In this document: positions 44,661 to 55,677 of the stretch, piece by piece
Layout of the letters: every line of letters starts with the position of its first letter
Numbering within the stretch: position 1 is the first letter of the stretch
From: Oikopleura dioica
Lineage: Eukaryota > Chordata > Appendicularia > Copelata > Oikopleuridae
Length of the DNA: 64,000 nucleotides
Reading direction: 5' to 3'
NCBI GenBank assembly: GCA_907165135.1
Contig: OU015568.1
Coordinates: 11,540,501-11,604,500 of the forward strand
Position numbers and translations under genes: made by a program
Notes under the pieces: generated by a model
Seen by the model: only the letters and a program-made list of their open reading frames with translations
What the model was told of the DNA's origin: nothing
Database searches by the model: none

Positions 44661-47294
44661 ATGGCAGAAAATAATGGTCACGAGGATATGGAATATCTTT
44701 TTGAAGATACTTCCCTTGAAGACTTTCAAGTTCAGTTGGACAGAAGATGGGTAACGCGTTCCTCAATGAAAGTTGTTTTTGAGAACAAATACGTAATCAG
44801 CTTTTTTTTTATTCTTACAAACATTAATAAGGGTGGTGCCATTCACGGCCACGGAGCGCAGCGTTTGCATCGAATCATGAACTTGACCGAGACGAAGATC
44901 GAAATCGACAAGGCAAGAGAGCGACACAGGCTTGCAACTCATAGAGATGCAATCATTATTGGGGAGAAGACTTCTGTCGAGCGAGCACTTTTCCTTTTGC
45001 ATGTGTGTGCGAACATTCTTTATTCTTATGTCTCCTCGCATTTATCGCTGGAAGATGCTGTGATGCAATGGCGAGCAAATGCAGTGAAGAATTCAGTGAG
45101 AATGGACAAGAATCAGAACTTCGAATCTGGGTACCACTCAAAACAGAGAACCGTCGAAGCCGACTTATCTATTTGTACCGCATCTGAGTTGAGTCACTTT
45201 CCGATTGATGAGACCTGTCCAGTTGTCGATCAAAACGACTTCCAAAGCCGCATCGAAAGACTGAGATTGAATGATCATCCGCGCACAAGTGATTCCGCTT
45301 CAGCTATATACGAAGCTCGACGAGACCAGCGACGGAAATTGATTGAATCATCCACAGATGAACCAAGTTTTATTGAGCCGCCTGTCAGTGAATCTCCTGT
45401 TGTTCAATCGACAGTTCTTGAAGAACGTTTTAATCAGCCAGTTGAACAGTTAGTTGATACAATCTTGTGTCAGATTCAAAGATATTTTCCATACGGAATT
45501 CTTCTTGGTGATCTTCAGAACCTTCTGGCACAGCCAAATCATTATAACGAAGAATTCTCCCTAAACTCCTTACGGCAATAAACTCTCTTGGCGACCTCGT
45601 AAAAGATACTGGCCTCTTAGAAACCCTGAAAACAAACAAAGAGTAAGTTTTACTGTATTGAATTTTCGATAATTTCCATGCTTAGTTACGTCCATATTAC
45701 TGAAGGAGGCCTCTTTCATGTTAGGTTCTCGAAACTCCAAGGAGAAGATGACTTCGAAGCAAAATTGATTAACGACAGTGCCGCAGCAGATGCTCCCTTC
45801 AATGCTAATGACAAAATTTCAATGGCTATCGAGGAGTACGCGATAAGAATGGTCGCTGTTTTCAAGGAGAACTACCGTCAGAAATCATTCAGGGTCGGAG
45901 AGTTTACTGATCATTTGAATGCTGACGATTACGCGGTGTCAATAATCAGGTTGGTCTATCCAAGCTAGTTCATCTTTGAGAATATTTTCAGTTTTCTACA
46001 TGACTATCTGGAGTACTTCTACCATCTCCGTCTCCAAGAAAATCTTAATGAATATCCTGAATTCTCCGTTCTTCAAAACAAGAGATCGGCTTTCAATATT
46101 CATTGCCTGAATACGATCAACTATTTTCAATTAAAAAATGATGGAAGCACTCTATGGAGGATCATCGCCAGAGAGGCTTCACTAGATTTTTGCTCTACCG
46201 AAGAAGCCTCATCAATGTACGCCGATTACTTCAAGCGTTCTGGTGGATCAATAGAGCTGCGAGACAACAATCTACTTCAAATCATGCGACTAAAAGAAAA
46301 TGAACAGCTGGTCTCGCCGAATGATTTCGCCGATTGGTACAAAGAATTTGCCTTTGGGATATTCAAGGACAGTATCCAAACAATGACGGCCGACGACGGG
46401 GAAGAATTTCGCTACTTCAATGATGTGAAACTAAAGAACTTACAATCGTGTGTCGGAGCTACCGTAGAAGTCGTAGATGAAGAAGTTTCAGCGATGAAAA
46501 ACGATTTAGAGCAGGAAATCAAAGCGTTTGTCGAGGAAAATGATTTCAAAGTTGCAAAAGGACAAGATGGCTTCAAAGCAGCTGGACTGTTTCCTTATCT
46601 TGTCGAAGGCCGAGAGCACCTTTTGAAACCAGGACAGCTTCTTATCTACAATGGATCGTATAGGGAGCGCTGCATGGTGATAACTGTCGGTGAAGATGAC
46701 AAGAATAATGTCCTGAATCAAGATCGCTCCTACTTTGCTCGGCATTCACCATCATCTCTGCAAGAGAAGCGTTGCAGAACAGCAAGAAGGAGTAGAGAAA
46801 GAGATGAGTTTTCTGCATGCAAAAGTGTTAAAGTGTACTATCTTGATTACGGGCATCCTGATACGGTAGCTTTCATAGATCAAATAATTTCAATGATTTC
46901 ATTTTTTCAGGTTCCGGTATCTGACTTGTACTTTGCCTCCCGTCAGTTCCTCAAATGGCCCCTCTTATCTGTCTCAGTTACGCTGTACAACTACAAGCTA
47001 GATCAGGAAACGTACAGTGATCACCACAAACTGTGCAATGAATGTGGAAAACATGGGCTTGCATGTTACGCATATGATTTTTGGGAACGTAGACTTGCGT
47101 CTGAGGAAACTTATCGTATGCGATTACTCAAGAATTCTCAGCCTGACGAGTGGAGTCAAGGTGGTACCCCGCCTTTGGTAATTCATTTCTTTATTAATTT
47201 TAATTGAAAGAGGGAGTTAAGGTCGTCCTTCAGAAATCAACCAAAAAATACGAGTTACTCAGAAAGAGCCTCGATGTCCTTACAGCTTGGGTGA
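44661..47294 (+). CDS. KH and Tudor domain protein, germ-granule type
   Basis: Exons: 44661-44792, 44832-45642, 45686-45949, 45992-46865, 46911-47177 and probably 47211-47294; about 810 residues. Intron 1 (39 bp) splices TAC to GGT and restores a KH domain (GGAIHGHGAQRLHRIM, TKIEID), an RNA-binding fold. A 45-bp intron at 46866-46910 restores a Tudor core (VYYLDYGHPDTVPVSDLYF), which binds methylated arginine. A hydrophobic stretch at about residues 235-320 could be a LOTUS-like winged helix. Exon 2 needs one extra base, most simply in CCC near 45560. KH plus Tudor resembles TDRKH; a LOTUS would resemble TDRD5/7. A role in germ-line RNA granules is inference. The last 33-bp intron is uncertain. 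Confidence 0.75.
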
Positions 47295-47967
47295 ATACTC
47301 GTGCAACCTTTGGCGACAACCATGTTGTTACCATGGAAAAGCATGAAAAACTTTCGAATTCTTCCGATTAATGATGCCTTCACGAAACCAAGAAGAAATC
47401 TTCTCGGGTATTTTTGAGTCCCGAAAAGTACTTTTCTGAGTTGATTCAATCAAAATTCTGCCTTTTCTATTTGTTCATTTTTCAACTTGCTTTTTACTGC
47501 TCCTATTTTTCAATTTTCAAGCTTGTCAACTTTAAAAGCATTTTATGAAATACAGTGAAAACCCAAAATTTGGCCGCTTTTTAAAAAATAAAAATATTTT
47601 CCATCAGAATAAGGCTCTAATGATGCTATTCTCGATTTAGCATTCTGATTTTTCATAATTAGCTTTTTTAAAGTATCTTAATTATTAAAAATGACTAAAA
47701 TCAAATAAGAATGTCTTCAAACAAGCAAAAATTTGAATAAAATTCATCAAAAATGTGAAAATCAGGCCGATTTTCGAAAATTTCAAAACTTCGCTTTTTG
47801 AAGGAAGAACCTGGCTACCCGGGAAAAAAACCCAAAATTTGACCGCTTTTTTCGAAGATTTGTGTCTTAAAACCGGCCAATTTTTGGGTTTTTACTTAAA
47901 AAAAAAACGCTGTTTACCGGCGGTATATTTTTATTAAATGATTAAAAATTTTAAAAATCTTTAAAAT
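47295..47967. other. intergenic stretch
   Basis: A/T-rich with repeated AAAATTTGNCCGCTTTTT-like motifs near 47570 and 47830 that hint at further old repeats. No gene seen. Confidence 0.4.
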
Positions 47968-48653
47968 TAGGGTCAGGCGATATCACGTGACGACCGCGGA
48001 ACACGCTCAAACTTTTTTGGGTAGTAGCCTGGGGGTACTGATCACAAAAATGATAGCGGCCCTCGCTTAACCCATCAACACCTTGAACATCTTAACCAGT
48101 TTTCTGATCTTCTCGTTTTTGACCATTTTCAAGGAAAAACCGCATTTTTTCTTGATAAAACGTATAAAACGAAGGAATTTTTATGTTAATGACTTTTTAT
48201 AAGTCTAATAATAAAAACTATATAAAAATATTTTAAGAATTTTCTACAATTTTAACGCTCAACTCAGTAAAGAGATTAAACTGGCGAGTAGTGGCCGTCT
48301 CAGCCCCGTTCCTTGATTTCTTAATTTAAGGGGCTTGACGGCCCTTCGGGCTGTCTCAGCCCCGTTCCTTGATTTCTTAATTTAAGGGGCTTGACGGCCC
48401 TTCGGGCCGTCTCAGCCCCGTTCCTTGATTTCTAAATAATATTTCATTTGTTTTATACGTATAAAATCGAGAAAAAAGCGTTTTTTATCGAAAATGGTCA
48501 AAAACGGGAAAATCAGTAAACGGGTTAAAATGGTAAAGGCGTTGATGGGTTAAGTGAGGGCCGCTATGTTTTTTGTGATCAGTACGCCCCAGGCTATTAC
48601 CCAAAAATGTTTGAGCGTGTTCCGCGGTCGTCACGTGATATCGCCTGACCCTA
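47968..48653. mobile_element. fold-back element with tandem core
   Basis: Arms of about 205 bp (47968-48172 and about 48446-48653). The outer 45 bp, beginning TAGGGTCAGGCGATATCACG, match perfectly in inverted orientation; inner parts match with gaps. Between the arms is a spacer holding a 56-bp tandem array. No open frame is supported. Target duplication is unclear because the flanks are A/T-rich. Confidence 0.85.
48297..48433 (+). repeat. 56-bp tandem repeat, about 2.4 copies
   Basis: GTCTCAGCCCCGTTCCTTGA starts at 48297, 48353 and 48409. Each unit also contains TTAATTTAAGGGGC and the small hairpin GGCCCTTCGGGC(C/T). The array is the G/C-rich centre of the surrounding fold-back element. Confidence 0.9.
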
Positions 48654-48786
48654 CTTTAAATCATTAAAAGCCAGTGACTGGATGTTTTAATTAAAAAAAT
48701 TGCTTTTATTTTGAGTAAATATGAAAATTTAGAACAGCATATAAAAATATATTCAGGACGCAGTGCAGTTATAAAAATGCATTAAT

Positions 48787-49032
48787 CTAATCTTCTTGTT
48801 CCTCCGACATTTGTCGAGCTTCGGCACGCTCACCCTCATTGACGTCTTCTTTGTTAATCCTAGCGAGAGTCTCGCATTTGTGTAGTGCTTGTATTCGGAA
48901 ATCGTCCTCTTCGGCGAAGGGATTTTCTTTTGCAGAAAGCTTTTCCAGTCTAAAAAATAAAATCTCATCAATAGTAGGCTCATGAAACGCAACCGTTTCC
49001 GCTTCAAGATTAACATAAATATTGAATTTCAT
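48787..49032 (-). CDS. small acidic ORF, divergent partner
   Basis: An 81-residue frame beginning MKFNIYVNLEAETVAFHEPT with an acidic C-terminal half (AEEDDF, EGERAEARQMSEEQED). It starts 40 bp from the ATG of the oppositely directed repeat-protein gene, so both probably share a promoter. A TTATTTTTTAG string inside could be an acceptor, but splicing there gives a less natural protein. No family recognised. Confidence 0.5.
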   Translation of the reverse strand: MKFNIYVNLEAETVAFHEPTIDEILFFRLEKLSAKENPFAEEDDFRIQALHKCETLARINKEDVNEGERAEARQMSEEQED

Positions 49033-49072
49033 TGCATTATATTACGTTTTGCGACGAATATCACTTGAGAGC

Positions 49073-52000
49073 ATGGATGATAAGCAGCCGGAGAAAAAGA
49101 CCAGGAGCAAGAAAAAGAAGAAAACAACTAAAGGTTAGGAAAAAAATTCATTTTATCAACAAGTTTTATAAATTACTAGAGTTGGTCCCAGCTCAGGATG
49201 CACTTGACACTAGCCTTGACATTGAACTTACAATGCCTGCTGAAGTCTCGCCAGATGTAGTCTCGGATACTAAGAAAAAAAGCAAAAGCCGAAAGAAGAA
49301 AAAACGAGCGACAGAAGCAAAATCGAATACTGGGGTAGAACAAACAGCTGAAGAATCTAAAATAAGCGGGGAGACAAAAAATGAGGCTCTACTAACTCCA
49401 CTAGATAATTCTGTTTCTGCACCCATCAACAATAAAAGCGGTGAATATGCAAATACTGGAGAAAAACAAGATGAAATTATAAATGATGAAGATGACAAAT
49501 TATTTCCACCGGAAGCGGAGCCATTGGAAAGAAGCAAAAGCCGTAAGAAAAAGAAAAGGGTGAACGCTATTGTCGATATAAACGTGCAAAATGAAACGCC
49601 TGCCGAAATAATTCCAGATCAACCTGACCTCCAAGACAATGATCCCAAACTGAACATTTCAAACACCGTTGCTCTAAAAGCTGATGATTTTGATGTCAAA
49701 GTCAACACCAAACAAGAGCCGAGAGAAAAACCTGACATTGTTCCAGAAAAGAAAGAAGCTGTCAATCAGAATGAAGGACCCAAATTACTTGAAGCATTAA
49801 CGACGAAAAGTGCAGAAAATTCTACAACTGAACAAGAAGCGACTCCTTCAGAAAAGGCAAAATCAAAAAGCAGGAAGAAAAAGAAAAAATCAAAGCCGCT
49901 TACGGAAGTAAAGTCTGAAATTTTTGTTGACGAACCGAATACAGAAGAAAGCAGTTCTGAGAAAAATCAGCCCGCTGAAGAAAGTATTTCGACAGAAGCT
50001 AACAAAAAGATCTCTACGGCAGAAGAAGAAGAGAAAATGGACAAAATACCATCCGAAAAGGTAAAAACTGAAAGTCCTGTAGGGCAACCTGCTCAAGAAG
50101 AAAGCAAAGAAGAGGAAAATCAAAATGAGCCCGTTGCGTCTGAAGCTTCGCTTGAAAACGTAGTCGAGGCAAAGAAACAAGATGAAGTACCAGAAGCTGA
50201 TTCAGAGGCGCCTTCAATCGAGAAAATAAATGACAAAGATGACGTATCTGTTCATCTTGAGAAGTTGGAAAAGAGCGAATCAGGTGAGAAGGAAAAAGCT
50301 GAAATTTCCACCGAAGAATCTTCAGCAAGTGAGGAAACAAAAATTGATGTGCCACTAACTCAACCAGAAAAAGGTGTTTCCGATTCGATTGAGAGCGATA
50401 AGGGCCAACCTAAAATTGAAAGGAGTACTGAAGAAGATGTTGTGTCTACTGAAGAAAGTCAAGAAAAGCAAGAATTAAAAATAGAGACTGTTTCAGAAGA
50501 GAAAAACAACACTTCTGAGAATTTTTCTTCAAATATTTCTACAATTGATAGTCAAAGTGAAGAAGAACCTAAATTACTTGACCCACATGCTACAAACCCT
50601 CTTCAAAAATCTGAGGAGCAACAGAAAGTGGCTCCTGAAGCGAAGACAAAATCAAAAAGTAGAAAGAAGAAGAAAAAATCGAAGACACAAATAGACAAGA
50701 TTTCAGTAGAGTCTGAAATTCTTGCAGACCCACAAGATCGAGAGGAAAATCTACCAGAGGAACATCAAAAAGAAAACGTTGACGAGGATATTTTGGGAGA
50801 ATCTTCTGAAAATAAATCTCTAGATAAACAAGATCTGCCTATTCCATCAGCAGATGATATTAAAGAAGAAGCTGTGGGGAACCGAACGATTATTTCAATA
50901 GAATCCTCCGAGGAGTCCTCTCCGGAAAAAACTCCAGAAGTTCCTTCAAAGTCACTTGTATCGACCGACGACATCAAGGAGGAAGCTGTGGAAGACCAAG
51001 TGACTGTTTCAGCAGAATTTTTGGAGGAGGACGCTCCGTCAAAAATACAAGAAGTTCCTCCCGAAGCGCTGCCATCGGCTAAGAATATCAAAGACGAAGC
51101 TTTGGAGGATCGATCCACTCAGCCGGTAGAATCTTTCGAGGAGAATTCTTCAGAAACAGAAGAACTTTCTCCTACGTCACTGCCGTCAGCTGACAATATC
51201 AAGGGAGAAGCGGTGGAGGAAAAACCAACTGATTCAACGGTATCTTCCGTTGAGAATTCTCCCCCAAAAGAAGAAGGTCCTATTAAATCTCTTCCATCCG
51301 CTGATGATGTAAAAGAGGAAGCCGTCGAGGATCGGGCATCTGTTTCGAAAGAATCTTCGGAGAACAACTTTCCCGAAAAAATAAAAGAGGTTTCTGCTAA
51401 GTTCCTCTCATCTGGTGTTGATTTCAACGCTGAAGCTGCAGAGGAAAAAGTAGCACTTTCGGCGGAATCTCTGGAGGAAAATTCTGCCGAAAATTCAGCG
51501 AAGGTTCCTCTCAAGTCACTCTCATCGGGAGAAGATATTAAAGAGGAGGCTGTGGAAAATAGATCGATGACTTCAGGAGAATCTTTTGAGGAAAATTCGC
51601 ATACAGAAACACAAGAGGTTCCTCCTAAGACTCTTCTAACAGCTGACGATATCAAAGAGAATGCGGTAGAAGATCAGGCCACTGCTTCGACAGATTCCAA
51701 GGAGAATAACTCTCCCGCAAATACAAAAGAGGTTTCCTCTAAGTCTCTACCATCAGTTGATGATATAAAGGGTGAAGCTACAGACGAGAAAACAACTGAT
51801 TCGGTAGAATCCTCTGAGAATAACTCTCTCGAGAAATCAACAGATGTTCCTCTCAAGTCCCCTCCTTTGTGTGACCAGATTCTAGAGGAAACTGTTGAGG
51901 ACAAAGCAACTATTTCAGAAGACTCGTCGGAGGAGACTCCTCCACCAAAAACACCAGAATTGCCTCTTAATTCCTATCCATCAGCTGATAATATCAAGGA

Positions 52001-53212
52001 TGAAGCTGTAGAAGAGGAAACTAATTTCTCAGCAGAATCTTTCGAGCAAAATTCTTCTGAAAAGACACAAGAAATTTTCCCTAAGACCTCTGCATCGACT
52101 GAAGAGATTAAAAAGGAAGCTGTGGAGGCGAGTGTTTTGGCAGAATCTTCAGAGAAAATTTCTACAGAAATAGCACTTGAAGTTTCCCCTTCAGCCAATA
52201 ATATCAATGCTGAAACTGTAGAGGTGAAAGCTGTTTCAAAAGAATCTTTGGAAACGAGTTGCTCTGAAAAATCAGCAGAGGTTCTTCCTAAACCTCTTCC
52301 TTCAGATGATGATATCAAGGATGAACCTGCAGAGGATTCAGCAACTGTTTTGGCGGAATCTTTGGAGGAGAACTCTCCCGCAAAAATACCAGAAGTTCAT
52401 TCTGAGTCCCCTCCAACAGATGATGACATCAAGTGGCAAGTTGCAGAGGAAAAAGAAACTGGTTCAACAGAATCTTCGGAGAAAGAATCTCCCGAAAAGT
52501 CGCTTCTTTCGGTCGATATCACCAAAGAAGAAGCTTTAGAGGACCATGACGAGAAAGAAATGACTGAAGCGCCCGCTCAAGAACCTTCAATAAGTGAGAA
52601 GACAAAAGTTGAAGTCACATCCTCTCTACAAGAAAATACTGTTTCTGAACCGGTAGAAAAGGAGAGCAGTGAATCTCACGGCGAAAAAGTCTCTGCGAAG
52701 GCTGATGACACATCTCTTTTGGAGGAACAAAGCAATGGTGGAACAGAGACGAGCGAAGGCACAAACGCAAATGACGAAAATCATCCCGTGGTCGGTAGTA
52801 ACCAAAAGGGCCATGAAGGCAACTCTCAAGGACCAGATAAATCAATTCAAGAAGAGCCATCACGTACAGGTGGCTCATAAATCATCATTACTCAATTTAA
52901 GTTTTAAATTCAAGAATCAGAAGAAAAGAATACTTCTTTTAAAAAGGAGGAAGAGTCTGAAGAATCTACTGAATTGGAACTCACTCATATTCCTCGAGTT
53001 GACCTCGAAAACAATATCAACAGAATAATTAAAGAACTAGACGATGAGATGCTCAAGAACATTAGGTACAAGAACACATTATATCGAAAAAAGGACCGAG
53101 ATATTTTAAAATATTAAGTGACAAAAAGGATGCCGTTCTGATTCCCCCTGATACTGAATTATCCGAAAATCTCCTGGAGGATATTGAAGAAGCTCCAATA
53201 AAGCAAACGTAA
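49073..53212 (+). CDS. giant Lys/Glu/Ser-rich repeat protein, probably disordered
   Basis: Exons: 49073-49133, 49180-52869, 52915-53065 and 53119-53212, all in phase, 1331 residues. The first exon is a basic tag (KKKKKTTK). Four SKSRKKKK-type basic clusters lie in the first 550 residues, separated by acidic stretches. From about 50840 to 52560 there are 16 units of about 35 residues with the pattern SADDIKEEAVED, then a Ser/Thr stretch, ESxEENS, PEK and VPxKSLP. The C-terminus leaves the repeat and has a helical segment (RVDLENNINRIIKELDDEML). The composition predicts intrinsic disorder and phosphorylation sites; the basic clusters suggest nuclear or microtubule/nucleic-acid binding. I cannot assign a family. 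AATAAA lies near 53328. Confidence 0.8.
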
Positions 53213-53302
53213 GGTGGATAATTCTGAATTTCAACTAAATTTCGATTAAGATTTTGTGAAAAACTATTCGGCTGTTTCCGCCGAACGAAAGCCCACGTAA
53301 AA

Positions 53303-54328
53303 TCAGTTCAATCGAATAATTAAAAAAAAATAAATCCTGTAAAAGTTCCATTTATAAATATAATTAAAAAAGAAAATCGTACCTTTTACACGAGTCAAGG
53401 TAATCGAGCTCCGTCAATGCCGGTATTTCATTTGCTCGGACGTTCAAATTGACGAGATTGCTTATTTTTGATAAGAAATTGAGGCTGCTGAGTTGATTCT
53501 CCCGCACGTGCAGTGTTTCTAGCGCCGGCAATTCAGGTAATTCGACGGTTTTGAGTCGATTCTTCGCCGCGTATAGCTTTTTCAACTTCGGGAACGAGTG
53601 TAATCCCTGAAAATTTGCTTAAAAAAAGGTAACGAAGATTCTGTCACCTCAAAACTCTCCAAATTGTTGTCTCTTAGCGAGAGACTCTCCAAGTTTTCCA
53701 TCGAAGGAAGAGTTGAAAGCTTCGTGTTGTTCGTGTTTAAATTCAAAGCTGAAAATCGAAAGATACTCTTTATATGATTTGCCTTACTTTTGAGCATTGG
53801 AAAGTTACAATTCGTTAAATCGATCAATTTGTTGAAAGATAGATCCAGTAATTGAAGATACGAAAAGCTAAAAAATATTGGGAGGAGAGAATCCAGGATT
53901 CTTACCTTGGCAAGTTCAAAGTCGATAAATTATTTCTGTTGCAATCGAGGGAGAGTAAGAATTTCATTTGTGATAGTGCGCTCAGATCGTCAAGCTTGTT
54001 CGAGGAAAGTGTAGCGTACCGAATGTGGGAGTAATCGCTCAATACTGCAATGTCGTTTAAGTCACTCTTTAACACGATTATAAATAAGAACATTTTCATA
54101 TTTCACCTTTGACGCGTCTAGCTTGACGTATGCATACGCTGATCCATCACCAGTTCGTTCTAACCGAGACAAGCATTTGGTGATTGTTTCTTAAGTGTTT
54201 TTCATTCGCTCTTGTTTTATTTTCTACGACGTACCTTTTGTCAAGGGCACTCCCTTTTCTTCGACAGCATTTTCTTCGCCTTCTCCAGGCTGAATATCTC
54301 CCTCGTGATTTTCTTCAACATCCGACAT
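53303..54328 (-). CDS. LRRC23: LRRC23-like leucine-rich repeat protein (short C-terminus)
   Basis: LRRC23 is a radial-spoke component of motile cilia and sperm flagella. Minus-strand exons: 54235-54328, 54107-54189, 53906-54066, 53788-53867, 53648-53748, 53383-53606 and 53303-53336, all in phase, about 258 residues. An acidic N-terminus is followed by CLSRLERTGDGSAYAYVKLD, which matches the LRRC23 'CKTGNGLAHAYVKLE' signature. Leucine-rich repeats follow (SHIRYATLSSNKLDDL; LESLSLRDNNLESF; LVNLNVRANEI). Human LRRC23 is about 343 residues. Here the last repeat ends at DSCKR and the final exon adds only 11 residues, so the acidic C-terminal tail is missing or lies in an exon I did not find. Introns are 36-50 bp. 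Confidence 0.85.
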
Positions 54329-55334
54329 TGTGTTCTTTCTCGTTTTCTTTTGTCACTTTTAATTTTTCCAAAACAGTCTGAAAAGAACTGACGCTAGAAA
54401 AATCGCGCGGGTGGCTTTTTTTGAGCAAACACGATGTGCTCCTTTGTTATGAAAAGCTTGAACAGTAAATTCCAGTAGTTTTCATTATTCGAAGATGATC
54501 ATCGAAAATGCGGAAAGAAATTTAAAAACGATTCAGTGCCTTTTTGCAGAACTAGTACTAAAATTGAAAAACTGAGGGGAAATTTAATAGTTGCTAGGTA
54601 ACAAAAAGAATCTTATTTCAACCATAACCAGTGCCAGAGCTTTTTTTCGCGGTTATTTTTAAAGTTTCTCGTTATAAAATTTCTCTTTGATGCAGAAAAT
54701 GAGTTTGCCAGACTCTCATTATGTTGTTTTTTAAGTTCTAGAGATTCTCAACGGAACGTACAAATTCAAACTCTAATGCCAGGAGATAGTTATTTCGGAA
54801 ATTCAACCCATTTGCCGATAGATGATCCTAAAATACGATCCCTTTTCCACAGGCGCTTAGGCATATCAATGATCCTGGCGCAATTAGGGATAAAACTATT
54901 CCAACGGACTGACGTCACCAGACCGAATTGATTTATCCGAAATAATTTATCCCTCTTTGCCGAGAAAGAAATTATCCGATAAAATTTCATCTGTTTTGTT
55001 GCTGACAACTAACCTAAACGAAGAACTCGTGCTGACGATCTCGAACTCCAATTTCAAGCCCTTCATCCGCCATTTAATTCAGTGGGCTCGCCATCATATG
55101 ATCTCAAAGCGAAATCGAAGCCTCATTCCATGAGCTCACCCAACCTGGACTCTGAATTTCCGTTGAGCTTATTCCCACGCGAATAATATCCAATATAATA
55201 ATTTTCTCGTCAATCTTGTTTCTCTGTGACATTTCCATTGACTGTGGCTCATAATTTAGAAACTAAAGCCATTATTTCCCGCTTTTAGGCTTCAAATTAT
55301 GTATCACGTTTTGCGAGCACGCGGTTGGTGCTGC
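54329..55334. other. intergenic region between divergent genes
   Basis: No gene seen between LRRC23 (minus) and the zinc-finger gene (plus). A perfect CRE palindrome TGACGTCA lies at 54910-54917. Confidence 0.45.
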
Positions 55335-55500
55335 GACGTCATCAAGAGTGGGTGTAGATTCCTCGGAAAGGTAGGCGAATACGTGACGTCAGGACTAAAC
55401 GTCATGGTGGTGCAATGCTATCGCCTCCACCAAGAGCAGCCGGCGGCGGTGCTGCGTCTCTGACGTGAAAATGACGTTCGCCCAGAGCTCAGGACGTCAC
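55335..55500 (+). promoter_or_regulatory. cluster of CRE/ATF-like sites
   Basis: Six ACGTCA/TGACGT cores occur in 166 bp: GACGTCAT (55335), GTGACGTCAG (55383), ACGTCA (55399), TGACGTGA (55461), TGACGTTC (55472) and GACGTCAC (55493). They are 180-340 bp upstream of the zinc-finger gene's ATG, in a locally G/C-rich patch. CREB/ATF-type bZIP binding is the expected reading. Confidence 0.55.
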
Positions 55501-55677
55501 CACCAGAGCTGGATTTTCTTACATTTTTATAAAAAGCTCAACGAGATCTGATCTAAACACAGATCAGGCTGATAATTAAAATTCCTTAAATAAAAATCTA
55601 CGCTTGGAAAATTTCTAGAGACCGCCAGAAGGCCGCAACGAGGAAAGAGCAGTTAAACAAGAAAAAATCCGCAGTTT

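Noticed and set aside
51119-51655. 178-codon minus-strand ORF inside the repeat-protein gene
   Set aside because: It is the antisense shadow of Glu/Ser-rich codons. Several similar minus-strand frames occur along the same gene.
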